Source: Lactobacillus sp. (GTDB taxonomy: Bacteria > Bacillota > Bacilli > Lactobacillales > Lactobacillaceae). From it: a stretch of DNA of 64,000 nt. Below, one piece after another: positions 17,438-25,781 of the stretch. The stretch is taken from assembly GCA_022651245.1 (NCBI GenBank), contig JALCQM010000001.1:62001-126000 (forward strand), given 5' to 3'. Made by a program: the position numbers and the translations under genes. Each line of letters opens with the position of its first letter. The first letter of the stretch is position 1. The notes under the pieces are model-generated. The model was not told where the DNA came from. It did no database searches and worked only from the letters and a program-made list of their open reading frames with translations.

Positions 17438-18192
17438 TTTTCCCCTCCATCTGGCCTTAAGGCATATGGCTCGACCACAGGCGCACGCAAGCGGCCCACT
17501 TGGTCGCCGTTGATCGTGTACACGGTACCGCTCGTGGTAAGCTGCCGGTCAAGCTGGCGAAAAGTTGCCGCGAACGCCTCCGGGCTGCCCACTTGCCAAT
17601 ACGCCGGCAGTCGCCCTTCGCGCGCCTGGACGCGGGCGATCACTGGCCGAGTCATGTCGGTCAACGCAGCCGGAGCGATGGCGTTGACTAAAATGTCGTG
17701 TTTCGCGCCTTCAAGGGCCAATGCGCGCATCAACCCGATCAAACCGGCCTTGCTGGCAGCATAATTGGTTTGCCCGTAGACTCCTTGCCAAGCGGCACTG
17801 GAGGTCATGAGGTAAAGCCGCTTGCGCCCGGCTTGTTGTTGCATCTGGCGAAACACGGGCTGGATCAAGGAAAAGGTCGACGTCAGGTTCGTGGTCAGCA
17901 CGTTTTGCCAAGCGGCGGGCGCCATTTTGACCAAGCTGGCGTCTGCACAGATCCCGGCATTCACGATCAACCGCTCGATATGGCCGTGTTGCGCGATGAC
18001 ATCTGCCACAAACGCTTGGACCGCCGCAACGTCTTGGCCGTCCACAGGCGCGGCGAACAAACGCTGGTGAGGCGGCAACGACTCGGGCCGCCGGGCGAAC
18101 GTCGCCACCCAGTCTGTGGTTAAGTAGGCTTGGACCAAGGCCCGGCCGATGCCGCGGCTCCCACCTGAGATCATCGTCACGTCACGCACCAT
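17434..18192 (-). CDS. short-chain dehydrogenase, FabG-like 3-oxoacyl reductase
   Basis: 252-residue SDR; ATG at 18190-18192 follows TAGGGGGTGGGCGC. Cofactor loop GGSRGIGRAL at the N-terminus, NAGICAD in the middle, catalytic Ser (MTSSAAWQGVYG) and Tyr-x3-Lys (NYAASKAGLIG). In this operon it would reduce a 3-oxoacyl thioester made by the thiolase. It overlaps the upstream hot-dog gene by 11 bases and bioY by four. Confidence 0.88.
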   Translation of the reverse strand: MVRDVTMISGGSRGIGRALVQAYLTTDWVATFARRPESLPPHQRLFAAPVDGQDVAAVQAFVADVIAQHGHIERLIVNAGICADASLVKMAPAAWQNVLTTNLTSTFSLIQPVFRQMQQQAGRKRLYLMTSSAAWQGVYGQTNYAASKAGLIGLMRALALEGAKHDILVNAIAPAALTDMTRPVIARVQAREGRLPAYWQVGSPEAFAATFRQLDRQLTTSGTVYTINGDQVGRLRAPVVEPYALRPDGGEK

Positions 18193-18484
18193 GCGCCCAC
18201 CCCCTACCAACAACCGCGCCTGCCACCAGCACCACAAAGCCGGTCCCGCTGGCGCGCAAAACGACCTGCTGGCCGATCATGACCGGCCGGTGCAAGCGGT
18301 AATCGAGGGCCGTCACCTGCTGCCAGTGATACGCGGTGCACAGTTGGCCTTCGATCCATGCCAACAGCTGCATCCCGTACACCACCCCGCCGGCATGCAC
18401 CGGGTTAGCATCGGCCGAAACGCGATAAAACTGCCTTAGATCGCCGGCGTCAAAACAGATGCGACCCAGATCGTGGTCAGACAT
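18182..18484 (-). CDS. MaoC-like dehydratase/hydratase half (catalytic hot-dog)
   Basis: 100-residue protein of the hot-dog fold. DLRQFYRVSADANPVHAGGVVYGMQLLAWIEG carries the hydratase motif (Asp-x-Asn-Pro-x-His then Gly-Val-Val-x-Gly). It is half the size of a complete double hot-dog and follows, with overlap, another half-size protein that lacks the motif; together they look like a HadAB-type heterodimer. Start ATG at 18482-18484 has GGAGGTGGCAAC upstream. Confidence 0.7.
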   Translation of the reverse strand: MSDHDLGRICFDAGDLRQFYRVSADANPVHAGGVVYGMQLLAWIEGQLCTAYHWQQVTALDYRLHRPVMIGQQVVLRASGTGFVVLVAGAVVGRGWAHGA

Positions 18485-18774
18485 GTTGCCACCTCCTGTT
18501 GTTTGGCCAACAAAATCAATTGGTACCGCCATAGTTCCCCGTGTTGGTGCGCTTCTCGCCCGCAGCGCACCAGCCGCGCCGCGTATGCGTGATCCAGCAC
18601 CAGCGGGCGCTTAATCGTGATCGCCTGCTCGCTTAACCAATATTCACGACCCATCAATTCGGGCACACTAAAATACCGCCACAGCGTTAACAGGTAACTT
18701 TGCGGCCACCCGGCGCCGCGGTAATGCACCGCTCGACAATAACGCGCGACTTCGCTTCGACGCAACACGATCAT
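18436..18774 (-). CDS. non-catalytic MaoC N-domain-like half (hot-dog)
   Basis: 112-residue protein. ATG at 18772-18774 overlaps the thiolase stop (ATGA). VARYCRAVHYRGAGWPQSYLLTLWRYFSVPELMGREYWLSEQ resembles the FAS1/MaoC N-terminal dehydratase domain that contacts the acyl chain (compare mycobacterial HadA). It overlaps the downstream catalytic half by about 49 bases. A weak-similarity call, supported mainly by context and paired size. Confidence 0.55.
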   Translation of the reverse strand: MIVLRRSEVARYCRAVHYRGAGWPQSYLLTLWRYFSVPELMGREYWLSEQAITIKRPLVLDHAYAARLVRCGREAHQHGELWRYQLILLAKQQEVATCLTTIWVASVLTPAI

Positions 18775-19919
18775 GCGGCCACCTCCTGGCGCAATAACAG
18801 CGCCACCCCTTGACCGCCGCCGACACACATGGTGACAATGCCGTAACGTCCACCAGCACGGGTCAGCTCGGTCATCAACCGGCGCAGCAAGATCGCCCCG
18901 GTGGCCCCAAATGGGTGGCCAAACGCCAACGCCCCACCCGACACATTCACCCGCGCAGCCGGCCAGCCCCCTTGCTGGAGGCAAGCCAGCGCCTGGGCGG
19001 CAAAGGCCTCGTTGAGTTCGATGCGCGAAATATCGGCCAACGTCAAACCCGTTTGCGCTAGCAGCTTCGCCACCGCGTGGACCGGGCCTAAGGCGAATTC
19101 GGCTGGCGCAACGCCGACTGCGGCTTGACCCGCTACGACAAACCGGGCGGCCAAACCATTTTGCCGACAATAATCGCGGCTGGCGAGTAGGCACAAGCCT
19201 GCGCCATCGTTCAAGGGACAGGCATTGCCGGCGGTTACGGTGCCGTCAGGGACAAACGCCGGCGGCAGTTGCGCCAGCCGTTGCAGCGTGGTCGTGGGCC
19301 GCGGCGATTCATCGGTATCGATATCGTTGATCGGGACTATTTCCGGCGCGAATACCCCCGCAGAAGAGGCGGCCTGATACTTTTGTTGGCTGGCGAACGC
19401 GTATTGGTCTTGGGCCGCACGACTGATCCCTAGCCGTTTTGCCAATTGGTCGCAGGCCACGCCCATATCGGGATCACCTGTTGCCGCCGTGCCCAACGGC
19501 GCCCGCGGCAAGATCTGCGGGGCCGCGCCATAAAGCCGCGCTGGGCGGGCAATCTTCCACGGCGCCCGGCTGGTACTTTCCACGCCTCCTGCTAGCAGCA
19601 GGTCAGCTTGCCCCGCCGCGATCTGCGCGGCAGCCAGGCTCACAGCAGTCAGGCCAGAGGCACACTGTTGGTCGACCGTCAGCGCCGGCGTCGTGACGGG
19701 CAAGGCACTGCTGAGGCCGACACGGCGCGCAACGTTGCCCCCGCCGCCGACCACATTGCCTAACAATAGCGCATCAACTTGCGTGGCAGGCACGGCATTG
19801 CGGGTCAAAATCGCTGCGATCAACGGCGCGCCTAAGGTTTCAGGCGCCAAGTCGGCCCACTGCCCACCATAGCGGCCGATCGGTGCCCGCACGCTATCGA
19901 CGACCATCACTTCTGTCAT
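18771..19919 (-). CDS. acetyl-CoA C-acyltransferase (thiolase)
   Basis: 382-residue thiolase that condenses or cleaves acyl-CoA. Nucleophile C86 in VDQQCASGL, His in GHPFGATGAIL, second Cys in TMCVGGGQGVALL, and LNEAFAAQAL all match the family. ATGA overlap with the upstream ligase and the downstream hot-dog gene shows coupling. Direction (synthesis or breakdown) is not evident from sequence; with ligase, reductase and hydratase it can form a complete C2-elongation or beta-oxidation cycle. Confidence 0.93.
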   Translation of the reverse strand: MTEVMVVDSVRAPIGRYGGQWADLAPETLGAPLIAAILTRNAVPATQVDALLLGNVVGGGGNVARRVGLSSALPVTTPALTVDQQCASGLTAVSLAAAQIAAGQADLLLAGGVESTSRAPWKIARPARLYGAAPQILPRAPLGTAATGDPDMGVACDQLAKRLGISRAAQDQYAFASQQKYQAASSAGVFAPEIVPINDIDTDESPRPTTTLQRLAQLPPAFVPDGTVTAGNACPLNDGAGLCLLASRDYCRQNGLAARFVVAGQAAVGVAPAEFALGPVHAVAKLLAQTGLTLADISRIELNEAFAAQALACLQQGGWPAARVNVSGGALAFGHPFGATGAILLRRLMTELTRAGGRYGIVTMCVGGGQGVALLLRQEVAA

Positions 19920-21214
19920 GATGAGACCCTCCTATGTTTGCCGCTAGCCGCCAATGGCAAGGCTGCCACCGTGTGGACCACGTCGATCTTCGCCTTGCGT
20001 CGCCCGTGTTGACGCAAGTAAGCATTCAGCGCCGCCTTGGTCAGCGGCTGCTGGCGCCAAACCACTGTGGCCACCACCGCCTCGCCTAAAATGGCGTCCG
20101 GGCACCCGCTGATCCACACGTCCGCCACCGCAGGATGCGCCAAAAGCGTGGCTTGTACTTGCGCTGCAAAGAGCTTCTCCCCGCCGCGATTGATCCGGTC
20201 ATCTCGGCGGCCAAAATACTGCAGCTCACCCGCTGTCAACCGTACCAAATCGCCGGTAGCCACCCACGCTTGCGGTGGGGTCAAGCGTCCATGGGCAAAA
20301 TACCCTTGAAAAACCAGCGGCCCAGCCACGACCAACTCCCCGACACCTTGTTCGTCTGGTTGCCGTACCTCTAGCCGCGGCCCGCAAAACGTCTGGCCCA
20401 AACTAGACGCGTTCGGGACCCCTTTTTGATACGCGACGAAGCTAGTTTCCGACGCGCCATAAAAGCTGATCAATTGCCCATGGGGATAGCGCCGGGCGAA
20501 GGCTTCGGCCAATTGCGGCGCCACGATTTCACCGGACAACAGCAACGTCAGCGGGCGTGGGTCAATGCGGCTTTGCTGCAACTGTTCCCGCAAGTAACTC
20601 GGCACGGCAAACACCGCCATGCGCCGCTCGGGTAAGTCTGCCAAGTGACGGGGGGTCAGCCAAAACGTCTGGCCCCCAAAAAGCGTCTGCAGTAACGCAT
20701 ACAACCCCAGGGAATACTGCAATGGGGTCAAACACGCCACATCGTTGTCACCGACCCCCAGCTGTTGATAAGCCGCAAAACTCGCCAGCCAACTGGCGTG
20801 ATTGCGCAAATACCCTTTCGGCACGCCGGTGGTCCCAGAGGTGAAGCCGATGAACAGGCTGTCGTCTGGCAAGTCCACCGTTGCGGCCTGACCGGGCAAC
20901 ACCACGGGATGTCCTGCCTGCAATACCACCACCTGATCAAAATGCGCGGCCAAGCGTTGGCACGCCACCGTGTCGGTGTCTGCGGCCACAGGCACGAACA
21001 CCCGTCCCGTACGAATGCAGGCGTACACCCACGCCACCGTGGCTAAATCCCGGTGCATCGGCAGCAGCCACACCCGCGGGGTGAATTGCTGCACCACGGC
21101 CATTTTGGTCGCGATCGCGGCGTCCAATTGTCCATATGTGATTGCTTCGGTGCCGATCATCAAGGCGATCGCCGCCGGATTCGTGTGCGCAATATCGATC
21201 CTCGTGTCCATCAT
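19916..21214 (-). CDS. short AMP-dependent acyl-CoA ligase
   Basis: 432-residue adenylate-forming enzyme; two adjacent ATGs (21214, 21211) follow GAGGCGAA. P-loop FIGFTSGTTGVPKGYLRN, YGASETSFV, ATGDLVRL and the C-terminal Lys in PLAASGKHRR are all present, so it should be active. It is shorter than FadD (about 560), as in the bioY-linked ligases of Bacilli (YhfT-like). First gene of the operon behind a BirA-like operator; it presumably activates a fatty or dicarboxylic acid. Confidence 0.88.
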   Translation of the reverse strand: MMDTRIDIAHTNPAAIALMIGTEAITYGQLDAAIATKMAVVQQFTPRVWLLPMHRDLATVAWVYACIRTGRVFVPVAADTDTVACQRLAAHFDQVVVLQAGHPVVLPGQAATVDLPDDSLFIGFTSGTTGVPKGYLRNHASWLASFAAYQQLGVGDNDVACLTPLQYSLGLYALLQTLFGGQTFWLTPRHLADLPERRMAVFAVPSYLREQLQQSRIDPRPLTLLLSGEIVAPQLAEAFARRYPHGQLISFYGASETSFVAYQKGVPNASSLGQTFCGPRLEVRQPDEQGVGELVVAGPLVFQGYFAHGRLTPPQAWVATGDLVRLTAGELQYFGRRDDRINRGGEKLFAAQVQATLLAHPAVADVWISGCPDAILGEAVVATVVWRQQPLTKAALNAYLRQHGRRKAKIDVVHTVAALPLAASGKHRRVSS

Positions 21215-21261
21215 TTCGCCTCTTTCTTTCGAATGGGGACAGTTTACAACGAAGATCGCCA

Positions 21262-21295
21262 TTAGTAAACCAATTTTTATTTTGTGGGTTACTAA
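21262..21295 (-). promoter_or_regulatory. BirA-like operator of the acyl-CoA ligase to bioY operon
   Basis: TTAGTAAACC (21262-21271) and GGGTTACTAA (21286-21295) form an inverted repeat (9 of 10 positions) with a 14-base spacer. This arrangement matches BirA biotin-repressor sites of Bacilli, and the operon ends in bioY. Confidence 0.75.
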
Positions 21296-21301
21296 AACAT
21301 T

Positions 21302-21342
21302 AAAAAAACACCCCGCCCACCGTGAGCGCGGTGGCGAGGTGC
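21302..21342 (-). terminator. terminator of the small secreted protein gene
   Basis: CACCCCGCCCACCG (21309-21322) pairs with CGGTGGCGAGGTG (to 21341) with one bulge; a seven-T run follows on the minus strand. It lies 11 bases after the stop. Confidence 0.85.
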
Positions 21343-21352
21343 AAAGAGCAGT

Positions 21353-21850
21353 TTAGTTGTTGGCGCTAGCAGCTAGCTTCTCATCCGCCTTGTTAGCAGA
21401 AAAGCCAACGCGGGTGCGGGTCACGCCGTTCTTGGTTTCGGTTAGGGTGGCCGTCTTGCCATCAGCGGAAATCGTCACATAGTAAGCCGACACTTCGGTT
21501 GGCAAGTCGGTGGTGTCTACTTCCAGCTGGTTGCCGTAGACATGGTAACCAACGGTCCGGGTGACATCGGCGTTGCCGTTACCAACGAACAGGTCAGCGA
21601 CCTTCATTTCCGTGGCTGGGTTGCTGACACCGCTGAAGTTGACCACGTTTTGGGCGCGCTTGGCGTCGCTAGAGTTGCCAGAAGCGTAAGCCGCCTTCGT
21701 GTAGTAGGCGTCCTGGGTGGCTTGGGTGGTCACGCTTTGATCGGAATCATTCTGGGTGCTGCCGCTATTGGCAGATACGGTCGCGATGCCGAAGGTGGCT
21801 AACAACGCTGCCCCGACTAAAACAACAAGTACTGAGTATAACTTCTTCAT
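21353..21850 (-). CDS. small secreted protein, unknown function
   Basis: 165-residue exported protein; ATG at 21848-21850 has AGGAGG nine bases upstream. Signal peptide KKLYSVLVVLVGAALLATFGIATVSANSG with a likely A-N-S cleavage near residue 28. The mature part is Ser/Asn/Gln/Thr-rich at first, then a beta-rich domain (TRTVGYHVYGNQLEVDTTDLPTEVSAYYVTISADGKTATLTETKNG). No lipobox, LPxTG or known domain. Monocistronic. Function unknown. Confidence 0.8.
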   Translation of the reverse strand: MKKLYSVLVVLVGAALLATFGIATVSANSGSTQNDSDQSVTTQATQDAYYTKAAYASGNSSDAKRAQNVVNFSGVSNPATEMKVADLFVGNGNADVTRTVGYHVYGNQLEVDTTDLPTEVSAYYVTISADGKTATLTETKNGVTRTRVGFSANKADEKLAASANN

Positions 21851-22215
21851 CAAAATTTGCCTCCTGTGTAAATATCTTTTTTAATCTGTATTATTTTCTC
21901 TCAACATCTATATCATACACGAAATTGGTCTGTTGTGAAGAGTTAGGCGACCGGTTTCTTTAATATTTGGTACAAACACAATTTAAGTACACTTGTGGTG
22001 GCGTTTTCAGTGGTTGATGTACCAATTCGCCGTTCTCATAATTGAGCAAGTGCGACTTTGCTCACCCATTCACTGTTTTTCAAAATCATTGGACTGTATT
22101 ACCAACCGAGTTGTTACAGAAAGCAGGTACTGTGACAATTCCGGCGACTCACGCAAAAAAGCGCCTGCACACCGCGATTCAAGGAACGAATCGGGATGCG
22201 CAGGCGCTGGATAGT
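21851..22215. other. spacer between secreted protein and galU
   Basis: About 365 bases holding the promoter side of the secreted-protein gene and the galU terminator at 22155-22208; no credible gene. Confidence 0.5.
22155..22208 (-). terminator. galU terminator
   Basis: AGCGCCTGC (22160-22168) pairs with GCAGGCGCT (22200-22208), with an inner GATTC/GAATC pair; TTTTTT follows on the minus strand, just after the galU stop. Confidence 0.85.
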
Positions 22216-23118
22216 TTATTTTTGCTTAGTTTGGTCTTCAGCCTTCAACTTCTCGGCCATCTTCAAGATGTATGGCCGCAGCTCGTCTTTGACCTCTGGG
22301 TGCGTCAGGCCATATTCGATGGTCGTCTGCACGAAGCCAAACTTGTTGCCGACGTCGAAGCGTTCGCCCTTGAACTCATGGGCAAACACGCGCTGCGTCT
22401 GGTTCAAGGTATCGATGGCATCGGTCAGTTGAATCTCGTTGCCCTTCCCTGGCTTTTGCTTGTCCAGGATTGCAAAAATCTCTGGTGTCAGCAGGTAGCG
22501 GCCGATAATGGCTAGATCAGACGGCGCATCCTTGACCGCCGGCTTTTCAACGAACTTCTTGACGTTGAACAAGCCTGGGTGCACTTCGCTTTCGGGATCG
22601 ATCACGCCATAGGCCGACACATCTTCATGTGGGACCCGCTTGACCGCCAGGATCGACGAATGTGTCCGGTCGTATTCGTTGATCAATTGCTGAGTCAGCG
22701 GCACCTCATCTTGCATCAGGTCATCCCCGAGCATGACCACGAACGGCTCGTCGGCAATGAACGACTTCGCCAAGCGCACAGCGTCGCCTAAGCCATTGGG
22801 ATACGGCTGGCGAACGAAGAATAAGTTGACCCCGATGTCCGTCGTGTCGTGCACCAACTGCAAGAGTTTGGTCTTGCCCTTGGATTCTAGGTTCTGTTCC
22901 AGTTCAGGCGCAGAATCAAAATGGTCTTCGATCGAGCGCTTCTGCTTCCCTTCGACGATCAAAATATCTTCGATGCCAGAAGCCTTGGCTTCTTCAACGA
23001 TGAACTGGATCGTTGGCTTATCAACGATCGGTAGCATTTCCTTAGCTAACGCCTTGGTTGCGGGTAAAAACCGCGTGCCGAGCCCGGCAGCAGGGATCAC
23101 AGCTTTGCGTACTTTCAA
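22216..23118 (-). CDS. galU: UTP-glucose-1-phosphate uridylyltransferase GalU
   Basis: 300-residue enzyme making UDP-glucose for cell-wall and exopolysaccharide precursors and the Leloir pathway. The start is a TTG at 23116-23118, seven bases after [49 protein letters not shown] is the nucleotide-binding signature; AVVMLGDDL-type, KPFVEKP and [18 protein letters not shown] regions complete it. Length and motifs fit the family exactly. Monocistronic with its own terminator. Confidence 0.96.
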   Translation of the reverse strand: MKVRKAVIPAAGLGTRFLPATKALAKEMLPIVDKPTIQFIVEEAKASGIEDILIVEGKQKRSIEDHFDSAPELEQNLESKGKTKLLQLVHDTTDIGVNLFFVRQPYPNGLGDAVRLAKSFIADEPFVVMLGDDLMQDEVPLTQQLINEYDRTHSSILAVKRVPHEDVSAYGVIDPESEVHPGLFNVKKFVEKPAVKDAPSDLAIIGRYLLTPEIFAILDKQKPGKGNEIQLTDAIDTLNQTQRVFAHEFKGERFDVGNKFGFVQTTIEYGLTHPEVKDELRPYILKMAEKLKAEDQTKQK

Positions 23119-23388
23119 TGGAGCGCCTCCTAAAGTTTCGATACTTCTATCATACAAGAAAAACCTGGATTTGGGGTAATTATACGCTGAAAAATTAATT
23201 ACCATTCCATCAGAAATGCATGATAATCCGTTACCAGACGATAGTGGCGTTTTGTGCGCGGGACTTGGCGACATCACACTCAATCAGTCGGTTAACCCGT
23301 GCTCATACAGTTTGATTTTGGGGCATAAATTTTGTTTGTCTGCGAGTCCAAACTAATAATACCAATTTTTGATGTGCTTAAGGCATTC

Positions 23389-24114
23389 TCATACACGATA
23401 TCGTAATTGCTCCACTTCAGACTGAGCACAATTATATTCGACGAATCCTTGTTGACGTAGCATTCGATCTCTAATCACAGAAACATTTAGGCCGCGACGC
23501 CACACCAACTGTCCTTTTGGTAGTAGTTTACTCCGCATAATCTGATGTTCAATTGTACTGATTTGCATCTGGGCTGCATAGTCAATGGTCGCCTGTATGA
23601 TATTCGCGTAAAACTTCTCGATCTCGTCCACCTGCACATTAATGCGTGAATAATCGACATCATAGTCGACCAATGTCAACCGAGGTTCATGGTAATAATC
23701 AAACATCCAATTACCCGAAAATGATACCCGCCGACAACCTGCATATTTAGTTTCAATATTCATCTTTCGCTGCTCGCTATATACCTGATAATGCAATTGT
23801 ATCCCCGTATCGGCAAGACATTGGTCTAATACCAAAAGATTTTCCGGGCTAAAGCCGTTAGGATCAGGATGGTACACCGTGTAGTCTGTTACATAGTCAA
23901 ACAATGATTCCACTGCAACACCCAAGGCATCCGCTATTTTTTTCATAGTGTTGATGCGAAAGTTCTCTGACGGGTACTCATAAAGACGTTCAATGGTTCG
24001 ACGAGACAGACCCGTATTACGACTAAGTTTCTGTTGTGATACACCTTGGCGTTGCATTTCCTCACGTACATGATTCACCAGAATTTGTTCACTCATTCGC
24101 GGATACTTCATCAT
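23389..24114 (-). CDS. XRE-family transcriptional regulator
   Basis: About 241 residues. N-terminal helix-turn-helix (VREEMQRQGVSQQKLSRNTGLSRRTIERLYEYPSENFRINTMKKIADALGVAVESLF). The remaining 160 residues are unrecognised, rich in Tyr/Asp/Val (YVTDYTVYHPDPNGFSPENLLVLDQ...MNIETKYAGCRRVSFSGNWMFDYYH) and may sense a ligand or protein. Two ATGs (24114, 24111) follow GAGGTG. Lower GC than its neighbours, so possibly acquired. Target unknown. Confidence 0.8.
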   Translation of the reverse strand: MMKYPRMSEQILVNHVREEMQRQGVSQQKLSRNTGLSRRTIERLYEYPSENFRINTMKKIADALGVAVESLFDYVTDYTVYHPDPNGFSPENLLVLDQCLADTGIQLHYQVYSEQRKMNIETKYAGCRRVSFSGNWMFDYYHEPRLTLVDYDVDYSRINVQVDEIEKFYANIIQATIDYAAQMQISTIEHQIMRSKLLPKGQLVWRRGLNVSVIRDRMLRQQGFVEYNCAQSEVEQLRYRV

Positions 24115-24808
24115 GATCACCTCGTCTTCAGATTATCCGTTATATTCACTCACGACAAGGTGCACTTATAAGTGCAGGTTGGGCGTTTTATCAACGCTAT
24201 AAGCAGATAATTTCTAAACCCAAAAATCAACTGAAAATTTAGCTTCCAAATTTTTCGCTGTTACGAACAGTTAAAAGTTGGACATCTTTTCGAGCATCGT
24301 GTAATGTTTGGATTCACGCTACGTATTCCCTACATTCAGATATGGTTATCCGACCAAAACGTGTTTAAAAGTGGAAAGATATTGGACTTTCAAACGAAGT
24401 CCCAAACCGTAGAAAGTTCATCTAATAGCGTTCCGATGGCTGTCCTAACATGTGGTGAAAAATATCGCGGTATCTTTGAAGTATATTCCGCTTAACGTTT
24501 CGGACTTGGCTATCGTGCAACCCTACGTTCGAAAAGTTAAAAACGATTACCCCTGAGAAACAAATTGCGAGGAACCAGTTATCCAGCTATGCGCCATCTG
24601 CTTCTGCCTCACCACGTTAACCACCACTTCACTCACGGTGCTAAAAACCAACAAAATAGCGGTCATGGCGTTAAAACCGACGCCTGACCGCTATTGTTAT
24701 GTCTAATTTTCACCCGTGCAGGTCTGCTTTTGGGAAGAAACCACCTGCCTACTTCTAGTATAGCGAAGCGCTAGCAGCGCAGGCAACGCAGACGGTTGTT
24801 TCCACTGC
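24115..24808. other. spacer between XRE regulator and aldo/keto reductase
   Basis: About 690 bases. A terminator at 24655-24695 is clear. A 62-codon frame at 24304-24495 lacks a ribosome site and is not counted. Nothing else is recognisable. Confidence 0.5.
24655..24695 (-). terminator. aldo/keto reductase terminator
   Basis: AATAGCGGTCA (24655-24665) pairs with TGACCGCTATT (24685-24695), inner GGCGT/ACGCC with one bulge; TTTTG follows on the minus strand. Confidence 0.75.
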
Positions 24809-25657
24809 TTACTTTTGCGTCACGTTATGGCCGTGCGCCGGGGCGGTGTCTGCCATGGCGTTAAGCGTCTGCATGTCTGCTTCGCTGATCTTAAAGTCCA
24901 GCTTCGTGTTGGCTTGGATATGGGCCTGGCTGGTCGCCTTGGGTAGCGGTAGGACACCATTTTGCAAGACAAACCGCAAGGCGAGCTGGGAGATGCTGAC
25001 GTCGTAGCGCGCCGCGATGGTTTGCACCGCAGCGTTATCCAGCAAGTCGCCGGTGGCTAACGGCGAGTAAGCCTCGACCAGGATCTCGTGGGCCTGGGCG
25101 TAAGCCGTATTCGCCGGCTCGGTGGCGCCGATGTAATACTGGATCTGGTCGACGGCCGGCACGCAATCGCCATGCGTCAACAGGTTCTCGAGGTCGTGAA
25201 CGTCGAAATTCGACACCCCGATCGCACGAGTCTGGTGATCGGCGTAAAAGTCGGTCATGGTGTCCCACGCCACCAAGTTTTCCTTATCAAAGCGGGTCCC
25301 AGCTTGCCCCCATGGCCACGGCGCATGGATCAAATACAGGTCCAAAGCGGCGATGTCGAGGTTGTCCAAGGTGCGCTTAAAATGCTCTTGCACCCCGGCT
25401 TTATCTTTGACTTGCGCCGGCAGCTTGGAGGTCACAAACACGGCGTCGCGCGGCAAGCCACTGTCGCGCAACGCTTTGCCCACGCTGACTTCGTTGCCAT
25501 ACACGAAGGCGGTATCGATGTGGCGGTACCCGGCTTCTAGCGCCCACATCACGGCATCATAAGCCTTAGGCCCATCTGGGATCTGCCAGGTGCCAAACCC
25601 GACTTGCGGGATCTTGACCCCGTTGTTCAAGGTAAACGTATCGGTTAAGACTGTCAT
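24809..25657 (-). CDS. aldo/keto reductase (2,5-diketogluconate reductase type)
   Basis: 282-residue NAD(P)H-dependent aldehyde/ketone reductase of the AKR5-like group. GYRHIDTAFVYGNE contains the catalytic Asp and Tyr, FVTSKL the Lys and LYLIHAPWPWG the His. VGFGTWQIPDG at the start and GVSNFDVHDLENLL in the middle are signatures. Single gene, divergent from the cation ATPase by about 125 bases. Substrate unknown. Confidence 0.93.
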   Translation of the reverse strand: MTVLTDTFTLNNGVKIPQVGFGTWQIPDGPKAYDAVMWALEAGYRHIDTAFVYGNEVSVGKALRDSGLPRDAVFVTSKLPAQVKDKAGVQEHFKRTLDNLDIAALDLYLIHAPWPWGQAGTRFDKENLVAWDTMTDFYADHQTRAIGVSNFDVHDLENLLTHGDCVPAVDQIQYYIGATEPANTAYAQAHEILVEAYSPLATGDLLDNAAVQTIAARYDVSISQLALRFVLQNGVLPLPKATSQAHIQANTKLDFKISEADMQTLNAMADTAPAHGHNVTQK

Positions 25658-25707
25658 CGAATCATCCTCTCTTTTTCCCCTTCAGTATACCTCTGAAGGG
25701 CTATCTG

Positions 25708-25737
25708 TTGTGCTGCCAATCGTCGCTCCCCTATAAT
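25708..25737 (+). promoter_or_regulatory. promoter of the cation ATPase
   Basis: -35 TTGTGC (25708-25713), 18-base spacer, -10 TATAAT (25732-25737), about 45 bases before the start codon. Confidence 0.55.
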
Positions 25738-25781
25738 TAAAGTAACCAGACGATCCTGATCCCTGATAAGGAGGCGCCGCT

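Noticed and set aside
18436-19194. 252-codon frame covering the hot-dog protein
   Set aside because: Its first 140 codons are Arg/Gly/Pro-rich shadow of the thiolase; only the part from 18774 is a gene.
24304-24495. 62-codon open frame in the spacer
   Set aside because: No ribosome site, no known motif, atypical for a gene; spacer on both sides.
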